Positions 61,676-64,000 of a stretch of DNA of 64,000 nt are shown here, one piece after another (positions within the stretch are counted from its first letter, which is position 1; every line of letters starts with the position of its first letter). The position numbers and the translations under genes are program-made. The DNA is from an uncultured Gammaproteobacteria bacterium (GTDB lineage Bacteria > Pseudomonadota > Gammaproteobacteria > Arenicellales > JAANXG01). The stretch covers positions 33,579 to 97,578 of the forward strand of contig CAMYKW010000015.1 of NCBI GenBank assembly GCA_947259175.1. Reading direction: 5' to 3'. Below the pieces are notes generated by a model. That model was not told where the DNA came from. It did no database searches and saw only the letters and a program-made list of their open reading frames with translations.

Positions 61676-63094
61676 ATGGCGACAGCTATCCAAAAACGCA
61701 CGCTCTTTTCGGGCCGCACGGCGAGCCGCATCATTTACTTGACCGCGTTTGCCGTTTTCATCACCGGCCTGGTGATGCGCATTGTCATGGTTTCCCATAC
61801 CGCGATGGACGAACCCATACGCGCGGACGCCAAGGACTACTATACCTACGCCTATAATCTGAAACACTTCGGCGTACTCTCCGGAAAATCGGTCGCCGCA
61901 AGCCTCGACAGCGGCGTTCAACCGCAACCCGACGCCGGGCGGGCACCGGGTTATCCCCTGTTTCTGCTGCCTTTCGTGACCTATCCGCCCACCTTGGCGA
62001 TGCTGCACAAGATCGCGGTCGCGCAAGCGATACTGGGCAGTCTGGCGATACTGATTGTTTTTTTTCTCGTCAACCGGTTTATAAATCCAATCGCCGCCTT
62101 GTTCTGCGCCCTGCTGGTCGCGGTCTCGCCCCAACTCATTAGCGCCGACTACTTTCTGTTGAGCGAGCCCTTGTTTACCTTTGTATTGTTGCTGGCAATC
62201 GCTGTCTTCTCGTTGGCGAACTCGAGTGGATATCGCTTGTTGATGCTGATCACCGGGATCGCATTGGGCATTGCGGCGCTCGTCAAACCGACCATGCTGT
62301 TCAGCCTGGTTTTCGTGCTGCCGGGCACCTACCTGATATTCCGCCGTCGAAACGGCGCATGGACACGATGCGTGTTGATCGCGGTGGGCTTTGCCGCGAT
62401 CTACGCCCCCTGGCAGCTGCGCAACCTGAACATCGATGAACCCCAGGGCATCGCGGCGAAATCGAAGATCAGCGTTGCCATCCATAACGGCATGTATCCC
62501 GGGCTGATGGTCGACGGAGAACCGGAGAGCCACGGTGCGCAACACCGGTGGGATTTCGAATACGACAATTACCGCACCGTCGGCGATGTATTGCGGCTGG
62601 TCGCTACCAGGTTCGCAAGCGATCCGGCGGCCTACATCCACTGGTACCTGATCGGCAAGCCGATCACCTTCTTTGACAAGCGTCTCGTCAATGGCGACGG
62701 CGGGCTGTTTATTTATCCGGTGAAAACGTCGCCCTATCACACCAGTGACTTCTTTTTCGTGACTTACCGGATTATGCAGTTCCTGCATTGGGGGCTGATC
62801 GCCGTGGGACTGCTAACCGCGGTGTTCGTGTGGGCGCAGCGGTTCGAAGTGCATATGTCGGAGCAAGCCGTCAATCTCGGCCGCTTCATCTCCGTCATAT
62901 TGATGTATTTCCTGGCGGTGCACATCGCCGCCAATCCGCTGCCCCGCTACTCCATCCCGCTGCGCCCGGAGATCTATATCATGACGCTTATGGGATTGAC
63001 CTGGCTGTGGCGATGGGGGTGGGCAAAAACAGTGAAACGACCGCCGCCCGCCGCCGAGCCCGGGAATACCGGCGAAGAAATGAGCGCAAATTGA
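61676..63094 (+). CDS. GT39-like membrane glycosyltransferase
   Basis: The ATG at 61676 gives 472 residues; an upstream ATG at 61649 adds nine. About ten transmembrane helices are seen. The periplasmic loop after the first helix carries DAKDYYTYAYNL and RAPGYPLFL, as in Dol-P-Man or ArnT-type glycosyltransferases. It would transfer a sugar from a lipid carrier to an envelope molecule. A second GT39-like gene follows within 60 bases. Confidence 0.82.
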   Translation: MATAIQKRTLFSGRTASRIIYLTAFAVFITGLVMRIVMVSHTAMDEPIRADAKDYYTYAYNLKHFGVLSGKSVAASLDSGVQPQPDAGRAPGYPLFLLPFVTYPPTLAMLHKIAVAQAILGSLAILIVFFLVNRFINPIAALFCALLVAVSPQLISADYFLLSEPLFTFVLLLAIAVFSLANSSGYRLLMLITGIALGIAALVKPTMLFSLVFVLPGTYLIFRRRNGAWTRCVLIAVGFAAIYAPWQLRNLNIDEPQGIAAKSKISVAIHNGMYPGLMVDGEPESHGAQHRWDFEYDNYRTVGDVLRLVATRFASDPAAYIHWYLIGKPITFFDKRLVNGDGGLFIYPVKTSPYHTSDFFFVTYRIMQFLHWGLIAVGLLTAVFVWAQRFEVHMSEQAVNLGRFISVILMYFLAVHIAANPLPRYSIPLRPEIYIMTLMGLTWLWRWGWAKTVKRPPPAAEPGNTGEEMSAN

Positions 63095-63145
63095 TCGCAT
63101 GCCGCGAGCGCACAAAGCCGATCAAAGGATTATCCGGCCGTCCCA

Positions 63146-64000
63146 ATGAAGCTTCGGTTCACGGTCGGTCACATGACCGCCTTCGTACTGCTGCTGGCGT
63201 TGGCGTCGGCGCTGCGCCTCCACGGTCTGGGGCACGAAAGCTTCAATATGGATGAGGTGCATCAGGCTTCGCACTACGTATTACCCTGGAGCGAAATTCC
63301 AAGCGGCGCCGCGCGTCAATTTCAACCGCCCCTGGATTATTACCTCGGTTACCTGACGGCCAAAATCAGCGATTCCGATTTCGCCCTGCGGCTCCCGGCC
63401 GCGGTGTTCGGCATCCTGTCCATCGCGCTGCTGGTATGGCTGGGACAGCGCTTGTCGTCCTGGTGGGAGGCGCTGTCCATCGGGCTGCTCGCGTCGTTGT
63501 TACCGTTCACCATCTATTTTTCCCAGGAAGCGCGCCCCTACGCCATCGCCGTTTTTCTGTTCCTGCTGCAACTGTGGGCGCTGAGCGAATTCGTCACCAA
63601 CAGGGAACGTTATGCGACAACCGGCCTGGCGCTGTTGGCGGCGACGGTCCTGTTTCTGCACGCCCGCACCCTGGCGCCGCTGATTATCACCGCCAATCTG
63701 GTCGTAATCCTGATGGCTACCGCGGCGGCCACCGCGGTGCGCAAACAGCCTATGAACCAGGGTTGGCGCCGTCCGCTCGCCGCCGCCGGCATCCTCACCC
63801 TCGGTATCGGCGCCTATCTGCCGGCGCTCGTCTTTCTCGCCCGCGAGGGATTCACACACAAGCTCGAGATGTCACTGGGAACGGAGCTCGCGCAGGCCTT
63901 GTGGAGCCGGCTCGACCCCGAGGCGCTTTGGATGTCGTTCGTCGTGCAGACCGAGCCTCTCACCACGCCGATATTTGTATTGCTGATGCTATCGCTGCCG
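63146..64000 (+). CDS. GT39-like membrane glycosyltransferase (partial)
   Basis: The frame is open from the ATG at 63146 to the window edge (285 codons). A first membrane helix (about 10-24) is followed by the loop NMDEVHQASHYV, the acidic motif of GT39 enzymes, then QFQPPLDYYLGYL, SDFALRLPAAVFG and several more helices. FSQEARPYA is typical of this family. It follows the gene at 61676 on the same strand, probably in one unit. Confidence 0.82.
   Translation, partial: MKLRFTVGHMTAFVLLLALASALRLHGLGHESFNMDEVHQASHYVLPWSEIPSGAARQFQPPLDYYLGYLTAKISDSDFALRLPAAVFGILSIALLVWLGQRLSSWWEALSIGLLASLLPFTIYFSQEARPYAIAVFLFLLQLWALSEFVTNRERYATTGLALLAATVLFLHARTLAPLIITANLVVILMATAAATAVRKQPMNQGWRRPLAAAGILTLGIGAYLPALVFLAREGFTHKLEMSLGTELAQALWSRLDPEALWMSFVVQTEPLTTPIFVLLMLSLP

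Noticed and set aside
61646..62788. Minus-strand frame of about 380 codons over the GT39-like gene
   Set aside because: The plus strand encodes clear membrane helices and a family motif. The antisense protein is low-complexity and Gln/Arg/Asp-rich.
1..64000. CRISPR arrays, tRNA/rRNA genes, transposases or phage genes
   Set aside because: No regularly spaced repeats, cloverleaf-like intergenic sequences or transposase/integrase domains were found on reading both strands.

Overview
The window looks like a chromosomal segment of a GC-rich, heterotrophic, respiring gammaproteobacterium. HflD, glutaredoxin 2, a FadE-type acyl-CoA dehydrogenase, a PatZ-type acetyltransferase and a full ccmABCDEFGHI operon all point that way. 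The genus cannot be named from the sequence alone. No tRNA, rRNA, CRISPR array, transposase or phage gene was found; the only mobile-like trace is a 100-base stretch with terminal inverted repeats at 39509-39608.

Region 1 (1-1840): the end of an efflux locus on the minus strand, with a TolC-type outer-membrane protein followed by a short adaptor-like lipoprotein cut by the window edge. Region 2 (1841-16260): a microoxic respiration island. It holds a FixL-like soluble haem-PAS kinase, FixJ, a stand-alone receiver, an FNR-type regulator with Fe-S cysteines, ccoI-ccoS-grxB, a hemerythrin, ccoH, ccoG, a small membrane protein, ccoPQON and a Yip1-family membrane protein. Region 3 (16260-22081): a Host_attach-family protein, PHA synthase, a c-type cytochrome-like lipoprotein and a PatZ-like protein. 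Region 4 (22251-30351): two large secreted beta-propeller proteins that share an unusual C-terminal domain, a secreted PQQ-like propeller and a zinc-ribbon protein. Region 5 (30422-39608): universal stress protein, PdxH and the complete cytochrome c maturation operon. Region 6 (39610-43364): PanB, an FMN reductase, FumC and Pcm. Region 7 (43457-56531): eight minus-strand genes that look like uptake and beta-oxidation of a hydrophobic acyl substrate (MMPL/RND exporter, YCF48-like protein, DUF1329, DUF1302, lipase, crotonase, acyl-CoA ligase, FadE). Region 8 (56807-64000): SufE, HflD, an aspartoacylase-like zinc enzyme, an S9 peptidase, a His/Gly/Arg-rich secreted protein and two GT39-like membrane glycosyltransferases.

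The clearest unifying signal is regulatory. Five intergenic copies of the FNR/Anr/FixK site TTGA(T/C)-N4-(A/G)TCAA lie at 4001, 15994, 16762, 19321 and 32098. They sit before the stand-alone receiver, the Yip1-cco operon, the Host_attach gene (divergent from phaC), the cytochrome-like lipoprotein (divergent from patZ) and pdxH (divergent from ccm). With the FNR-type regulator encoded here, the window reads as a local low-oxygen regulon: haem sensing by FixL, Fe-S sensing by FNR, cbb3 oxidase production and assembly, and possibly carbon storage. The most novel-looking protein feature is the pair of secreted propellers at 22251 and 25429 with a matching Cys- and Arg-rich C-terminus.
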